Positions 34,676 through 45,025 of a DNA stretch of 64,000 nt are shown piece by piece; positions within the stretch are counted from its first letter, which is position 1; each line of letters starts with the position of its first letter. The notes beneath the pieces were generated by a model, which was not told the DNA's origin, ran no database searches, and was given only the letters and a program-made list of their open reading frames with translations. The stretch covers positions 1 through 64,000 of the forward strand of contig CAZGWJ010000003.1 of NCBI GenBank assembly GCA_964529445.1. The letters run 5' to 3'. The position numbers and the translations under genes are program-made. The stretch is from CAZGWJ01 sp964529445. Lineage in GTDB: Bacteria; Oederibacteriota; Muellerivitia; Muellerivitales; Muellerivitaceae.

Positions 34676-34759
34676 GCGGGCGCAGACCTGATCGTGGGCG
34701 CCATGACACGAGCCATCTTCAGGGACCCCATTGGCGCCATCATCGGAGGGGTTCCGGGA
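34676..34759 (+). pseudogene. decayed copy of glycine-zipper segment
   Basis: 28 codons read AGADLIVGAMTRAIFRDPIG and onward, aligning without gaps to AGAGLIGGAVTGAIFGGPIG in the J-domain gene (from about 33641). The DNA agrees at most positions over some 80 bases, yet no gene remains around it. It is a remnant of a duplicated J-domain/zipper gene. Confidence 0.6.
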
Positions 34760-34782
34760 GTTTACATCAATTCTTTAGTTCG

Positions 34783-36813
34783 TTATGCTCCGCCAGTGCG
34801 TTCTACATATTGCGCAGTCAACTCATTTAGCAATCCGCTGTAATTATTGTTAGCGCTGAGATGTAACGCCCACGAAGAACGCATCATGGCTGTATACAGT
34901 GAACGTCTCGCCTTGTCAGAAGTCTCCCCATCTTCATCCCTCGAAGGGTAATCGTCCTCGCCAATAAATGGAATTATCAAATTTTGAAATTCAAGTCCCT
35001 TGGCACTCCATGTCGATATAAGTTTCACCGACTCTTCAGTAATGTTGATATTCTTTTTTTTGTTATCCTTCAAATAACTCTCAGTCTTTATCCCACTCTT
35101 CTCAAAACATTGCTGTATCTTCTTGAGTTTTTCCACGTCGTTTACAAGAATCGCGACCGACGAGAGTGGAAATCCCTTTTCGCTTGTCACATCCACGACC
35201 TTACTAAAGATCCCATAGATTTCTGCCGCCTCATCCTTATATATAACGATTTGTACCTTGGGAGGTTTTCGTCGTTTATCCCGCTCTTCCAACGCGTCAG
35301 GAATCAGTAAATCCTCCTCGCCAAAACGTGCACCCTGCCCCTCTATCAAAGGTCGCGATGCGTAGATAATAGGTGTTGTAGATCTATAGCATTTTTTTAG
35401 TATCGTCGTCCGCCCCTGAAGCTTATAACCCGTCAAATTCCATCTAAATCCTCGCCGGTAAATGCTTTGTGTCGAATCGCCATACATGACAACCGAGGTA
35501 GCGGCCTTATCCGAATCGCCGAACAATCGCCTTAAGAGTAAATAAACTGACGGCGTTAGGTCCTGCGCTTCATCCACATATACATGAGTATATGTTTGAG
35601 CCACCCGCTTACACCTTGATGGCACACTGTTTTCCGACATCTTTAGAACATGAGTTGTCATCCTTTCCCATGGATATTTACCAATCTGCTTGCACTTTCT
35701 CATGAACTTATCAAACAACACCCAGACAACTTTCCGGGTAGATTTATCTAGTCTTTTTCCCATACCGGTACGATCGGTTTCTAAATACATATCTTCGGTT
35801 CGTAAATATCTCCCAAGAATGATCTCCGCTATTTCGTCATATACCTCTTCTGGGGATAGTTTGAAATCGTCTTTAACGTTTTCTCCAACTATCAACTTGA
35901 GATAAGGCATTAGCTTATCTTTTTCAGTATAATTCACACTTTCATTATCTTCCCTGACCAATGTACTGATGAAGCTATAAACCGTCTTAATATCCACCGA
36001 CCTTTTCCCCTCCAGATCAAGATCATAGTTAATGACTTGCTTTGACAAATCGGCAAGCAACTGATTGTGACAAAGGTATAGTATCTTCTGTTTGTGTCCT
36101 ACTAAATCCAGCTGTGGGTCGTTGATAACGCGCTCAATTCTGCGCAATGCGACGATCGTTTTCCCACTCCCAGCCGCCCCCTTAACTGCATGAACAGCAC
36201 CCAATTCTTTATCAACAAGCTGCCTTTGCTCATCGGACAAAGCCTTGAAATGTTCAATCAATGGAATAAAGCGATATACGTCCAATGCTTCTTCATCCAC
36301 TAAGATCGTCGAAACGGGCTCCACGACGGGGATGCGATATACAGGTAATCTTGATTCCCGAGATTTTTCCTTGGTGACGGTTTTCTCTTTTGAGGGAAGA
36401 AAGTCTTCCTTCTTTAACACCTTAGCTTTTTCCATTAATACTTCAGTATTACCGTTATACGTTTCAGCCCAATCACACACTTCGTGCTCACCGACACGAT
36501 GCATTACAACTTCGGGCATGCCGCTTTTATCGTAGGGTTCATCAACGATTCTTCGCCCATGATCAATATTTGTATGAAACAAGCCTCGTTTAGAACCTTT
36601 AATAGGTGTTCTTTTCGCGCTCCCGGCTCTGAGTTCATTCAAATCGGTCAAATATGATTTGAGACGTTCCCATATCACACGTCGTAGCTTTGGCGCATGA
36701 CACGCTATAGCCTCTTCTTCCTCAGCAAACCTTTTTGTAATATATGCATGATGAAAATGTGGTTTCCCAGAGTTGGTTACTGTTTCTTCGCGCATGTACT
36801 TCTCCTCAATCAC
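34783..36813 (-). CDS. UvrD-like superfamily 1 helicase
   Basis: 676 aa. Walker A HAVKGAAGSGKTIVALRRIE near residue 216, helicase motif II YVDEAQDLTPSVY near 412, motif III region GDSTQSIYRRG, and C-terminal motifs including STWSAKGLEFQNLIIPF and YTAMMRSSWALHLS. The N-terminal 200 residues are not a helicase motif region and are unrecognised. The start overlaps the stop of the RecD2-like gene by 4 bases, so the two helicases are co-translated. Likely a defence or DNA-processing pair. Confidence 0.8.
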   Translation of the reverse strand: MIEEKYMREETVTNSGKPHFHHAYITKRFAEEEEAIACHAPKLRRVIWERLKSYLTDLNELRAGSAKRTPIKGSKRGLFHTNIDHGRRIVDEPYDKSGMPEVVMHRVGEHEVCDWAETYNGNTEVLMEKAKVLKKEDFLPSKEKTVTKEKSRESRLPVYRIPVVEPVSTILVDEEALDVYRFIPLIEHFKALSDEQRQLVDKELGAVHAVKGAAGSGKTIVALRRIERVINDPQLDLVGHKQKILYLCHNQLLADLSKQVINYDLDLEGKRSVDIKTVYSFISTLVREDNESVNYTEKDKLMPYLKLIVGENVKDDFKLSPEEVYDEIAEIILGRYLRTEDMYLETDRTGMGKRLDKSTRKVVWVLFDKFMRKCKQIGKYPWERMTTHVLKMSENSVPSRCKRVAQTYTHVYVDEAQDLTPSVYLLLRRLFGDSDKAATSVVMYGDSTQSIYRRGFRWNLTGYKLQGRTTILKKCYRSTTPIIYASRPLIEGQGARFGEEDLLIPDALEERDKRRKPPKVQIVIYKDEAAEIYGIFSKVVDVTSEKGFPLSSVAILVNDVEKLKKIQQCFEKSGIKTESYLKDNKKKNINITEESVKLISTWSAKGLEFQNLIIPFIGEDDYPSRDEDGETSDKARRSLYTAMMRSSWALHLSANNNYSGLLNELTAQYVERTGGA

Positions 36814-39800
36814 AACGTTGACATCAACTCTTTAACCCGTTTTGCTTGCTCCCTCAATTTCACTGCGTCTAGCCCACCCCTTTCATTTTCCTGGGACGTG
36901 AACATATTTTTCCCCTCTATTACACCATTCTTCCGGTACCATTCTTTCTTCCATTCCCATCCTTTGCGATATGTCGATTGATCTAACATACCCAGATGTT
37001 CCCATAGAATGACATCACCGCTTAATGTCACAAAAGAGAAATCAGGACGCATATGGCCCTTTTCCTCAGACCCATCAAATACACGTTCATATTCATACTC
37101 GATACCCTGCTCATGAAGGATATTTGCTATCACTAATTCAGATTTACTCCTTACTAAGTGTCCTTTTATCGTTCGGTGGATCAAGTGTTCAGCATAAGGC
37201 GGTTCATCTGCATCCACTCGCACCACGGATTTAAACAGGTTCGTGTTTCGATTAGCTGTTTCCGAACGTTCTGGCCGAGAATAGTCATAAAGCATAGCTG
37301 CATTATCGCCTTCGATAAATAGCACCAGATGCTCGCGAGACCGGGTTAAAGCTGTATAAAGTAGCTCCCTTGAGAGAAGGCGGCAGTCCTTTGGTAACAC
37401 TAGGAATACTTTTTTAAATTCACTACCTTGGGCTTTATGCACCGTTAAGGCGTAGGCGAGTTCTAATGGCCCGCCCCCTCCGGCAAACTCATACTCACGA
37501 TAGGAAAACGTGAGTTTGGGACGATCGGCAAAAAGAACATTTAAAGAATTGTATTTTATATATGCACCAGTACCCACTTCACCGTTTGCCACATAACATT
37601 TCTCGCTGTTCTTGCCATCCCAAGAACTGCGCCATTGATTCTGCGCTTGTATGACTTTATCCCTTTTCGCTATACACTCGTCACCAAAACTTATCATCCA
37701 GGGCTTGATGGCATCACCCAGTTCTCTCTTCCTGAATATCTTTTGAATCCAGCGATTTATCTCTTTCACACCGTGTTGTCGCATTTTAACCGGGGTTAAT
37801 ATCTGCCAATTCTCCGCACCATTCGGTGACTCAAATGGTACGTTTCCCGCCGAGATAACCGGCCTCAATACTTGCCCATTTGGCATAACGAGCGATTCGC
37901 CTAAGTTTGATTCACGTAAATTGTCATATCCCAAAGACCTGTCAAATCCCACAATATCATTGCTGCTTTTTAGGCCCAGGTGGTGCTGAAACGATGTCAG
38001 CAACTTATCCTTCAAATCATCAGAGTCCTTCCACAATACGATGTCCAAATCGTTGAACTTGCCTCCCAATTCCAGATCACTGAGCACCCGATCCGAATCG
38101 ACCTGTTGCGGTTCGCGTGTAAACCAAGATGCCAATCGCAACGCATCTGAACTGTCATTGCCAATTGAAGATGATCTGACTTCGACAGTCAAACGCGCTA
38201 ATGCATCCTTCACATATTCGCCATCTGGCGTTTTGTCCTGGCTGTTCTCTAAATATGTCGTCAAATCAGCGAATGGTCGACCGATGCCAATCGGGGGTAA
38301 TTGATTCGGATCACCTACCAATATGATCCTTTGAACATGTGCCAGATCCAGAGCCATTAGGACCGCATACAAGTCATCCATCGTCAGCATCGAACATTCG
38401 TCAATTATGATCGTTTTCTCGCGCCTATATTTCTGTTTACTATCGAAAAGGGGTCTCTGGATATTGGTATTGTATCGATCCAACTTATACAGGAATTGAG
38501 CAACCGTCATTCCCTCCGAACCAGCCGCTCTCCCCAATCTGACACGTGCTTTCCCAGTCGGAGCCAACAGCAAAATACCATCACTCGCCAAAGATGCGCA
38601 TCTTGACAATGCGCCCACGATTGAAGTCTTTCCTGTTCCCGCTCTACCCATCAATACTGAAAGTCGCCGTCTTGTTACCTTTTCTAATGCTTCAGACTGT
38701 TCATCAATCGCGGACGTATGTCTGCTATTTCGCTCATCATATTTACCACCAGATCTCTCGATTGCCTCGAGCAACAGCGCTTTCCAATTCACCCCAAGAG
38801 AAGGATGCGTCTTTTCAACCCTCCTTGACAGAATCTTGCTCAATTCTTCTTCTCGCTTGTGCACTTCCGTCAATTGAAGAGCCAGTTCCTTCTTTCCACT
38901 ATTACCCGCTGGTTCATATTCAACGACGTCAATAACCTTCTTCAACATTTCCTTGTTAGCAATAGGCCAATGTGCTCCCATTTCACAAGGATGGTCTAGG
39001 TCCAGTTTTGTTGTCGCATGAACCGCTTCTTTAATGCTTAACAGCGTATCCCCCTTATCCGCTGCTCTCCGCAATACCGCAACGATTGCAGCACGAAGGC
39101 GTCTTGTATCATTGGGCGTCTCAACAGCAGAGGGGCTTGGCACAGGATGTTTAGCGGCAATAATAGGATCGGGACGAAGGGCCCTATCAACTGCACCTAT
39201 AGAAACTGGGGCATCATCCTCATCCCCCATGTCAATCTCGCAGATTAAATAGGGGTTCTGCAAAACATCTTCATCACAGACACGAACCATCGTCCTTTCT
39301 GCGCGATGAATTGAGTCGAACCATCGGTCTGCCTGCTTTTTTGTTAAAGCCATTCTCGACAACAAACGCAAGAGATCCTTCGTTTCGCGTTGATGGTAGA
39401 TCCAACTATCTCTTGCCGCTTCTACATCGGGCTTATAGGATTCTAGTGGCGGTTTCATCTTTCCGTTCAATACAGCATCTACTATTGGCCAAGGATCCAT
39501 TTCTGGAGTGATCATCTTTCTATCTAGCATATCTCGCACAAACGAGACGCCCAGTCGCATACCCATGGCTTCCAGAACACTGCCCAAGCCAGGATAAGCG
39601 CCCCTATCCTTCCAGGTAGTGGCAATTTGTGCATTCAACCATTCTTCGCGTTTTTCCCACGGGCCAGGCACAATACCGTGCGAACGGATTGCGCGAACTG
39701 CCTTTAAACAATGCGTTAGAGTTGATAGCGCCACATCTGGTGAAGCCAACTCTGAACCATATGAGAAGCTTCGCGTTGCCGATTCATCCGCTTCTACGAT

Positions 39801-40589
39801 GATCTCATCAAGAAGAGCGGTGCGTCGCGCGTCTTCTTTCGCATCTCCTGTCGGAGCCAAGTATTCGTGATATGGCAGGATGAACCCATCGACTCCATCG
39901 TTTCGTATCGAGTGTTGGAACAGAAGATCCCACATTAAGTATGACTGTTTCTTCTCCGTCTCATATTCTATGGGGGGTGATATTCTTTGAATCCTTCCTA
40001 CGCCCACTACCAATCGTGATATGGCTTCGCCCAATGGATGCCCATTTTTGCAATAGAAGAATACCAACGATTGCTCGGGCACAATTCGTTTGTGAAAATG
40101 CTCAAGCAATGCTCTCTGCCGTGCCCTGCCGAATACCCAGGCAGTTGGAAAAGGGGGTTCATCATCTATTGGCATCGGTTCCGGAAGTTTGCTGTCGATT
40201 TCTTCCTGGTTCTTACTGAGCATCCATGCGAATGGCACCGCGTACGTGGAGTATGGTGGTGTTCTAACCAAGGTGGGTTTCAAGTGACCGTGAGTCGCAG
40301 ATACTGAAGATATTTCCGAATAGGGGTGTTTAAATAACCTCATCCATTCATGCGGACTCATAAAAGCGCCTGATTCTGCCTTGCACACGGGTAATTGATC
40401 CGGTCTTAACTTGTTCCAGGTACGTCCAGCCATGGTATTTTCTATATCTTCGTCACGACCCAGGCGTATACGATCTAGCGCAACACAATAGCAGTTTTTT
40501 GACGGCTCCTTACAAACACAACCATCCCACCGAGAATCATGCCACGCAACTCTCACCGTCAAGTGATCCACTCGCGCCTCCACAGGCAC
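36810..40589 (-). CDS. RecD2-like helicase with C-terminal nuclease domain
   Basis: 1259 aa. The first about 600 residues are unrecognised, with a Cys-containing start (WDGCVCKEPSKNCYCVALDR). A superfamily 1B helicase follows: Walker A LMGRAGTGKTSIVGAL near 646, IIIDECSMLTMDDL, LVGDPNQLPPIGIG, AYALTVHKAQGSEFKKVFLV and LLYTALTRSREHLVLF. The last 110 residues form a PD-(D/E)XK-like nuclease (SELVIANILHEQGIEYEYER; RPDFSF near 1181; WEHLGMLDQSTY near 1198). It lies 34 bases after the methyltransferase gene and overlaps the UvrD-like gene. Confidence 0.8.
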   Translation of the reverse strand: MPVEARVDHLTVRVAWHDSRWDGCVCKEPSKNCYCVALDRIRLGRDEDIENTMAGRTWNKLRPDQLPVCKAESGAFMSPHEWMRLFKHPYSEISSVSATHGHLKPTLVRTPPYSTYAVPFAWMLSKNQEEIDSKLPEPMPIDDEPPFPTAWVFGRARQRALLEHFHKRIVPEQSLVFFYCKNGHPLGEAISRLVVGVGRIQRISPPIEYETEKKQSYLMWDLLFQHSIRNDGVDGFILPYHEYLAPTGDAKEDARRTALLDEIIVEADESATRSFSYGSELASPDVALSTLTHCLKAVRAIRSHGIVPGPWEKREEWLNAQIATTWKDRGAYPGLGSVLEAMGMRLGVSFVRDMLDRKMITPEMDPWPIVDAVLNGKMKPPLESYKPDVEAARDSWIYHQRETKDLLRLLSRMALTKKQADRWFDSIHRAERTMVRVCDEDVLQNPYLICEIDMGDEDDAPVSIGAVDRALRPDPIIAAKHPVPSPSAVETPNDTRRLRAAIVAVLRRAADKGDTLLSIKEAVHATTKLDLDHPCEMGAHWPIANKEMLKKVIDVVEYEPAGNSGKKELALQLTEVHKREEELSKILSRRVEKTHPSLGVNWKALLLEAIERSGGKYDERNSRHTSAIDEQSEALEKVTRRRLSVLMGRAGTGKTSIVGALSRCASLASDGILLLAPTGKARVRLGRAAGSEGMTVAQFLYKLDRYNTNIQRPLFDSKQKYRREKTIIIDECSMLTMDDLYAVLMALDLAHVQRIILVGDPNQLPPIGIGRPFADLTTYLENSQDKTPDGEYVKDALARLTVEVRSSSIGNDSSDALRLASWFTREPQQVDSDRVLSDLELGGKFNDLDIVLWKDSDDLKDKLLTSFQHHLGLKSSNDIVGFDRSLGYDNLRESNLGESLVMPNGQVLRPVISAGNVPFESPNGAENWQILTPVKMRQHGVKEINRWIQKIFRKRELGDAIKPWMISFGDECIAKRDKVIQAQNQWRSSWDGKNSEKCYVANGEVGTGAYIKYNSLNVLFADRPKLTFSYREYEFAGGGGPLELAYALTVHKAQGSEFKKVFLVLPKDCRLLSRELLYTALTRSREHLVLFIEGDNAAMLYDYSRPERSETANRNTNLFKSVVRVDADEPPYAEHLIHRTIKGHLVRSKSELVIANILHEQGIEYEYERVFDGSEEKGHMRPDFSFVTLSGDVILWEHLGMLDQSTYRKGWEWKKEWYRKNGVIEGKNMFTSQENERGGLDAVKLREQAKRVKELMSTL

Positions 40590-40623
40590 ACATCGTTACG
40601 CCCATTAATGACAATATAGGTTC

Positions 40624-41727
40624 CTAGTTCTTTCGCGCCCAAATGTCATACTCACACATTGCAGGCGAATTGGTTCTCACGAAGTATTCCGACTGTCTTT
40701 TCCCGCCCGAGGCATTTCCCGCCTGCTTGATCGTCTCTATAACCCAGGGAGTTCCGTCTAAGGATCTTTTAATAATGCCGATCGGGTCCTTCTTTCGGTC
40801 ATTGATCGATCCATAACGAATGACCATCCTGCAATTCTTATGAGCCGAATCAGCAGAATTAACCCATACCTTTTTCAACTCATCCGCAAACTCATTGGGA
40901 CTCCTGTGATTGACTTGCAACTTGTTGTGGTAGACAACTTTTGCAGGAGCCCCCAGGAACCACAATCGAAGCCATTGATCTGGGATATATGTTCGCATTC
41001 CATAATATGGCGGCGATGTGATTATCCAGTTATAGCTTCCCTTAACCGCACGATACGACGACCCCCGACGGCTATCGCCGCATATAACTTCGCTCTTCGA
41101 ATCCGGGCATTCGCTTGTGTAATAGCGATTAGCGCGGCATCGAATAATTTCCATAACATCAACGTCAACCGGGTGTAATTGGTTTCTTTTCCAATACTTA
41201 ACGGAGTAAGCAGGTTTAGGCGCGAACGTGCGTGTGCACTGATTCGATAAATACGACTGTCCTTTTTTAGGGCGTGGACCATGCAGCGCGCCCAATACAA
41301 TTCCCAGTAATGCACGTCTTGCCGGAGAACGCGCATCTCGTAAAAGCGCAGAGCGCAACTTGCATACTTCCTTAAGTGTGTTCCTCGAATACGCCCATTT
41401 CCAAAATTCCCCAGTCGGGCAATCAACAGCCGGTTCGGTTTTGAGGATCCGTTCCGCCGCATCGATAATATCGGATGGAGTTGTACAAGCGATTTTCGCT
41501 CGGCTTATCGCCGTAGCCACGGGGTTACTATCAATTCCGGCGGAATCCATCCCAAGCATGCGCGCTGCATAGATCGTTGTACCCCGGCCGCAAAACGGAT
41601 CCAGCACACCGCGCACAGTACTTTTGTGTTCACACAATATTTCATACGGAAAGCTCAATGGGAACATAGTGAAGTACGGGCATATACCATTCAAAACACT
41701 ATTCGGTTCAGTCTGTGGTGTTTTCAT
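40624..41727 (-). CDS. DNA methyltransferase, TSPPY type
   Basis: 367 aa from ATG 41727, which overlaps the HerA stop by 4 bases; an in-frame extension to 41796 is unlikely. AdoMet motif I VLDPFCGRGTTIYAA near residue 42 and catalytic motif IV TSPPYYGMRTY near 238, in the order typical of alpha/D21-like amino methyltransferases (N4-cytosine or N6-adenine). Target DNA is unknown. Coupled to HerA and NurA, it may protect host DNA from their nuclease activity. Confidence 0.85.
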   Translation of the reverse strand: MKTPQTEPNSVLNGICPYFTMFPLSFPYEILCEHKSTVRGVLDPFCGRGTTIYAARMLGMDSAGIDSNPVATAISRAKIACTTPSDIIDAAERILKTEPAVDCPTGEFWKWAYSRNTLKEVCKLRSALLRDARSPARRALLGIVLGALHGPRPKKGQSYLSNQCTRTFAPKPAYSVKYWKRNQLHPVDVDVMEIIRCRANRYYTSECPDSKSEVICGDSRRGSSYRAVKGSYNWIITSPPYYGMRTYIPDQWLRLWFLGAPAKVVYHNKLQVNHRSPNEFADELKKVWVNSADSAHKNCRMVIRYGSINDRKKDPIGIIKRSLDGTPWVIETIKQAGNASGGKRQSEYFVRTNSPAMCEYDIWARKN

Positions 41728-43868
41728 TTCTTTGGGTTTGGATTCGGGCCAGTTTTCACGTACGTCTTGTTCTCCGCATTCCGGAAGGCATGCCACGCCT
41801 GATCTTGAGGACCGATTATCTCGTTCAGTGCGGTTACTACCATACGATATGCCATGTCGTCGCGGTTATCTATTTTCGGTGGAAGAGTGGTTACAAAAAG
41901 AGCCTTTACAGAACCCCATGCAGCACCCTCTCCACGAATGCGACCCAAGAGTTTTTCATCGGCCCTGAGGGCGTTAACACAAGCTTCGCGCAATACGGCA
42001 AGATTATCAACGGGTTCCTCGTCTGTTGATTCGGTACCCGGAACTGTCGGCTGTGTTTTCTGCGTCCCATCCGCAGCACCAGGTTGAGTATTTTGTGGTT
42101 GCGTCTTAGGTGGCATCGACACCGAGGGTGCAGGAAATTCCCTCTGTACCGTTTGTGCGAATGTTTCAGCAGCAGGTTTGTTGTAGTCAGGGTCAAGCCG
42201 GTGGAACTTGTCCTCAAAAGAAAGAACGCGTAGTGAGATCGGGTAGGATTTTCCTTTAACGGAACTCCAAAATACACCTTGTCCAGGAATCGGTTCATTG
42301 AGTAGAGCAGATAGTATGTCATTACTGAAATGGGAGTTTGCCTTGGATACGCTTAAAAGATCAGCCGCGGATAGCAAATGGAAAACAAACCAATTGTCGC
42401 CTTGGCTGAGTATCTCCACCGGAATACTACCTGGTTGCTGTGTCACCATAAGAGCACCGAGATCGTATTTCCGACCTTCCTTAACCCAAGCTATGTATGG
42501 TTCTGCCGATGTGGCAGTATCGTTCAATACAGTCTGGGCCTCCTCGACCACGGCAATGGTAGGAATCGTCTGGGGGTTATCGGAGGTGAACTCCGCTTGG
42601 TTACGATCAAAGATACGGCGCAGTATGATTCCAGAAAGTATAAGCGCCTGTGCTCCACGCATCTGCGATACATCCACGATACACAGCTTTCCTTGTTGCA
42701 ACGCGTAAATGAGCATATCCATCAGCTGACTGCTTTTATCGTGGAGCATGCCGACAATGGTTGTCATGTTCCCTCTGGCCGCAAGAGCTTCGGCTTGTTG
42801 CTCTCGTTCAAGTGAGAGGATGCGCATGACATCGTCGAGTGGAGTCGAGTTTTTATTCACATCGATCAGATTGACCAATTCCTCCCATCGGGCGGAATCA
42901 AGACCTCTTAGCTTACGCACATTCTGCTGATCTTGACGATCCGGGCCTAGAGCGATGCCAATCACATCGGCCGGTCTTAGGCGGCGGATATCCAGCTTAA
43001 TTCCACCAGCGACGAATGACTGGTAGAAAGGGCTGCTACTACGCCTGGAAGTGAACACAACGAGTTTATCCTGTAGGGCCGGCACATCGCACAATCCCGG
43101 CCGGCCCTTATCATCAGGCCAGAAATACTCCCCTTCCGGATCAAAGATCACTGTGCCGACGGGTACCTGGCGATTTCTTTTTTCCACGGTTGGTGTTTTC
43201 TCATAAAGTTGGCTGAACAAAAGCTTGTTAAGATTTGATTTACCGAATCCGGCGCGCGCAAAGATGAACGAGCGGCGCGAGACAAGACTGTCTACCGCAA
43301 ATTTGACAAGTACTTCCGGCGATTTTACTTGCATCCAATCTTCAACCTTTAGCTGATCTCCTCCCTGTGCATAAATGTATTCACCGAATGCAAGATAGCC
43401 AATGGGAGAAGCCTTGATGTTGTGACCAGCCAGCTCCTGGAGTACCGGCCCCGACGGAAAGGCAACAGGGCTTCCCACATGTGGCAATCGTCTGTGTGAA
43501 GCCACGAAAGACAACTCGCCATTCGTCTTATGACGTATGACACCCAGCACCCTTATGTTGACTCGATACTTGAGGTAATCTTCGCGCAGGTTCTCTGGAA
43601 CCTGTCGTTCTTCGCGGACCGCACGGATATTGAATTCTTCGCCCGCACCAGAAGATAGTTTTCCTTCGGACGAGAATGCGGTGATCCGCCCTAATACTGC
43701 CTCCTCGGGGGTCTCAAGTTGAACAAGGACAAATTGTCCATGCATGGGTCGGCACTGAAAATCACCCCGATACGGCAATACCAGGTCCGCGTGAAACTCC
43801 AGACCTCCTTCGCGGAAGCCACGAAACACGCCAACAATTTGGTCCTTTGGAAACAATTCTAAAGACAT
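41724..43868 (-). CDS. HerA-type ATPase/helicase
   Basis: 714 aa. The N-terminal HAS-barrel-like region is followed by Walker A FIFARAGFGKSNLNKLLFSQ near residue 205, VGTVIFDPEGEYFW, LCIVDVSQMRGAQ and PTIAVVEEAQTVLN (Walker B). This matches the HerA/DUF87 family of hexameric DNA translocases. The C-terminal 100 residues are Pro/Gln-rich then helical. HerA normally works with NurA, the next gene upstream by 8 bases. Confidence 0.87.
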   Translation of the reverse strand: MSLELFPKDQIVGVFRGFREGGLEFHADLVLPYRGDFQCRPMHGQFVLVQLETPEEAVLGRITAFSSEGKLSSGAGEEFNIRAVREERQVPENLREDYLKYRVNIRVLGVIRHKTNGELSFVASHRRLPHVGSPVAFPSGPVLQELAGHNIKASPIGYLAFGEYIYAQGGDQLKVEDWMQVKSPEVLVKFAVDSLVSRRSFIFARAGFGKSNLNKLLFSQLYEKTPTVEKRNRQVPVGTVIFDPEGEYFWPDDKGRPGLCDVPALQDKLVVFTSRRSSSPFYQSFVAGGIKLDIRRLRPADVIGIALGPDRQDQQNVRKLRGLDSARWEELVNLIDVNKNSTPLDDVMRILSLEREQQAEALAARGNMTTIVGMLHDKSSQLMDMLIYALQQGKLCIVDVSQMRGAQALILSGIILRRIFDRNQAEFTSDNPQTIPTIAVVEEAQTVLNDTATSAEPYIAWVKEGRKYDLGALMVTQQPGSIPVEILSQGDNWFVFHLLSAADLLSVSKANSHFSNDILSALLNEPIPGQGVFWSSVKGKSYPISLRVLSFEDKFHRLDPDYNKPAAETFAQTVQREFPAPSVSMPPKTQPQNTQPGAADGTQKTQPTVPGTESTDEEPVDNLAVLREACVNALRADEKLLGRIRGEGAAWGSVKALFVTTLPPKIDNRDDMAYRMVVTALNEIIGPQDQAWHAFRNAENKTYVKTGPNPNPKK

Positions 43869-43876
43869 CTTGCCCC

Positions 43877-45025
43877 CTATCCATAACGCCGCTGAGCGGG
43901 ATCTTTGTCTTTCAGTCTGAACACATCAAGCGCGGTACCACCGTCGCCCAATTGAGCGCGTATACCTCTGAAAATCTCGTCCTGAAGAATATCAAAATCG
44001 AAATCGACTAAAGCGGCATTCTCATGTGCCTTCTGGAGACATTGAGGATAAAAAGGCACGGGGAATCCGTTGATAGCGTCAGCCAACATGTATCCAACGA
44101 TCGCATCCGCGTTTGCTACCTGCGGCATGAATATATCCACTGGCCATATAGGATCGTTCGGCCTACTACCGAACTTAACAAAATACATCTTTCCACCCAC
44201 GAATTTATTGATCTCCCCACTCCCGAAGTTATCATCACTCCCGCGCGCGTACTCATCCCAAACATATGCATTTCGCTCGAGCTCACGATCAATTTCAGCA
44301 TAAGCGGGATAGTTCGTTTGAAGAATACCCTCGATAGCCATGATCAGCCTATACCGATCCAGTACCTTGCTGGATTTGCACACGCCGGTCAGATATATAC
44401 GCCTATGACTTTTCTTATAGTGTGCTTCGATCGAGCCTTCTATACCCTTCAGAAGCTTCGGGAACAAGTCGCCCGAGAACACCTTACTTCTCAGCAGTCC
44501 GTCACACACAAATATCGTATCTGTTGCAAATTCCTTGGTATGAAGTATGTGAAATAGAATCGCCCACTCTACCAATTCTCGATACACCTGCACCCAGGAG
44601 GGGCTTACGGGTCGCCCAGGTTGTGGTTTACGGATCATCGGACTCAATTGAGTGATATTGTTCAGATTCAAAAAGGACATCATGTAACCCAGGGATGTTT
44701 TGGGTTTTCCAGAAGGATCAAATTGGCGAGCACTTAATCGATCCATGTCCATTGTGGGAGATACAACATCCAGACAATATTCGTTGTTGCTTGAGTCTAC
44801 GACCCTTATTAACTGAACCAAAAACGGGTCGAATTGGATGCTGTTATTACCGCCATCTGTTCCCACCAAAGAAAAGGAGGTCGTCGATCTCGGTTGAATA
44901 CGACGGACTTTTGAGGCCAACAAGCGCACTTCAGTACGCAATTGATCTATAAGGCCATGATCATCCGTTATCTGATCACGTATGCTTTTTCGCAGTTCTT
45001 CAATGCTATGAGGATCTATCGCCAT
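43877..45025 (-). CDS. NurA-domain nuclease
   Basis: 382 aa. NurA features are SFSLVGTDGGNNSI with the metal-binding Asp near 56, a second acidic site TIFVCDGLLRSKVFSGDLFP, YLTGVCKSSKVLDRYRLI, and a C-terminal YMLADAINGFPVPFYPQCLQ with a His/Asp that completes the site. NurA nucleases resect DNA ends together with HerA. GAGGCGAAG precedes the start. 153 bases separate it from the upstream helicase gene, so a separate promoter is possible. Confidence 0.85.
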   Translation of the reverse strand: MAIDPHSIEELRKSIRDQITDDHGLIDQLRTEVRLLASKVRRIQPRSTTSFSLVGTDGGNNSIQFDPFLVQLIRVVDSSNNEYCLDVVSPTMDMDRLSARQFDPSGKPKTSLGYMMSFLNLNNITQLSPMIRKPQPGRPVSPSWVQVYRELVEWAILFHILHTKEFATDTIFVCDGLLRSKVFSGDLFPKLLKGIEGSIEAHYKKSHRRIYLTGVCKSSKVLDRYRLIMAIEGILQTNYPAYAEIDRELERNAYVWDEYARGSDDNFGSGEINKFVGGKMYFVKFGSRPNDPIWPVDIFMPQVANADAIVGYMLADAINGFPVPFYPQCLQKAHENAALVDFDFDILQDEIFRGIRAQLGDGGTALDVFRLKDKDPAQRRYG

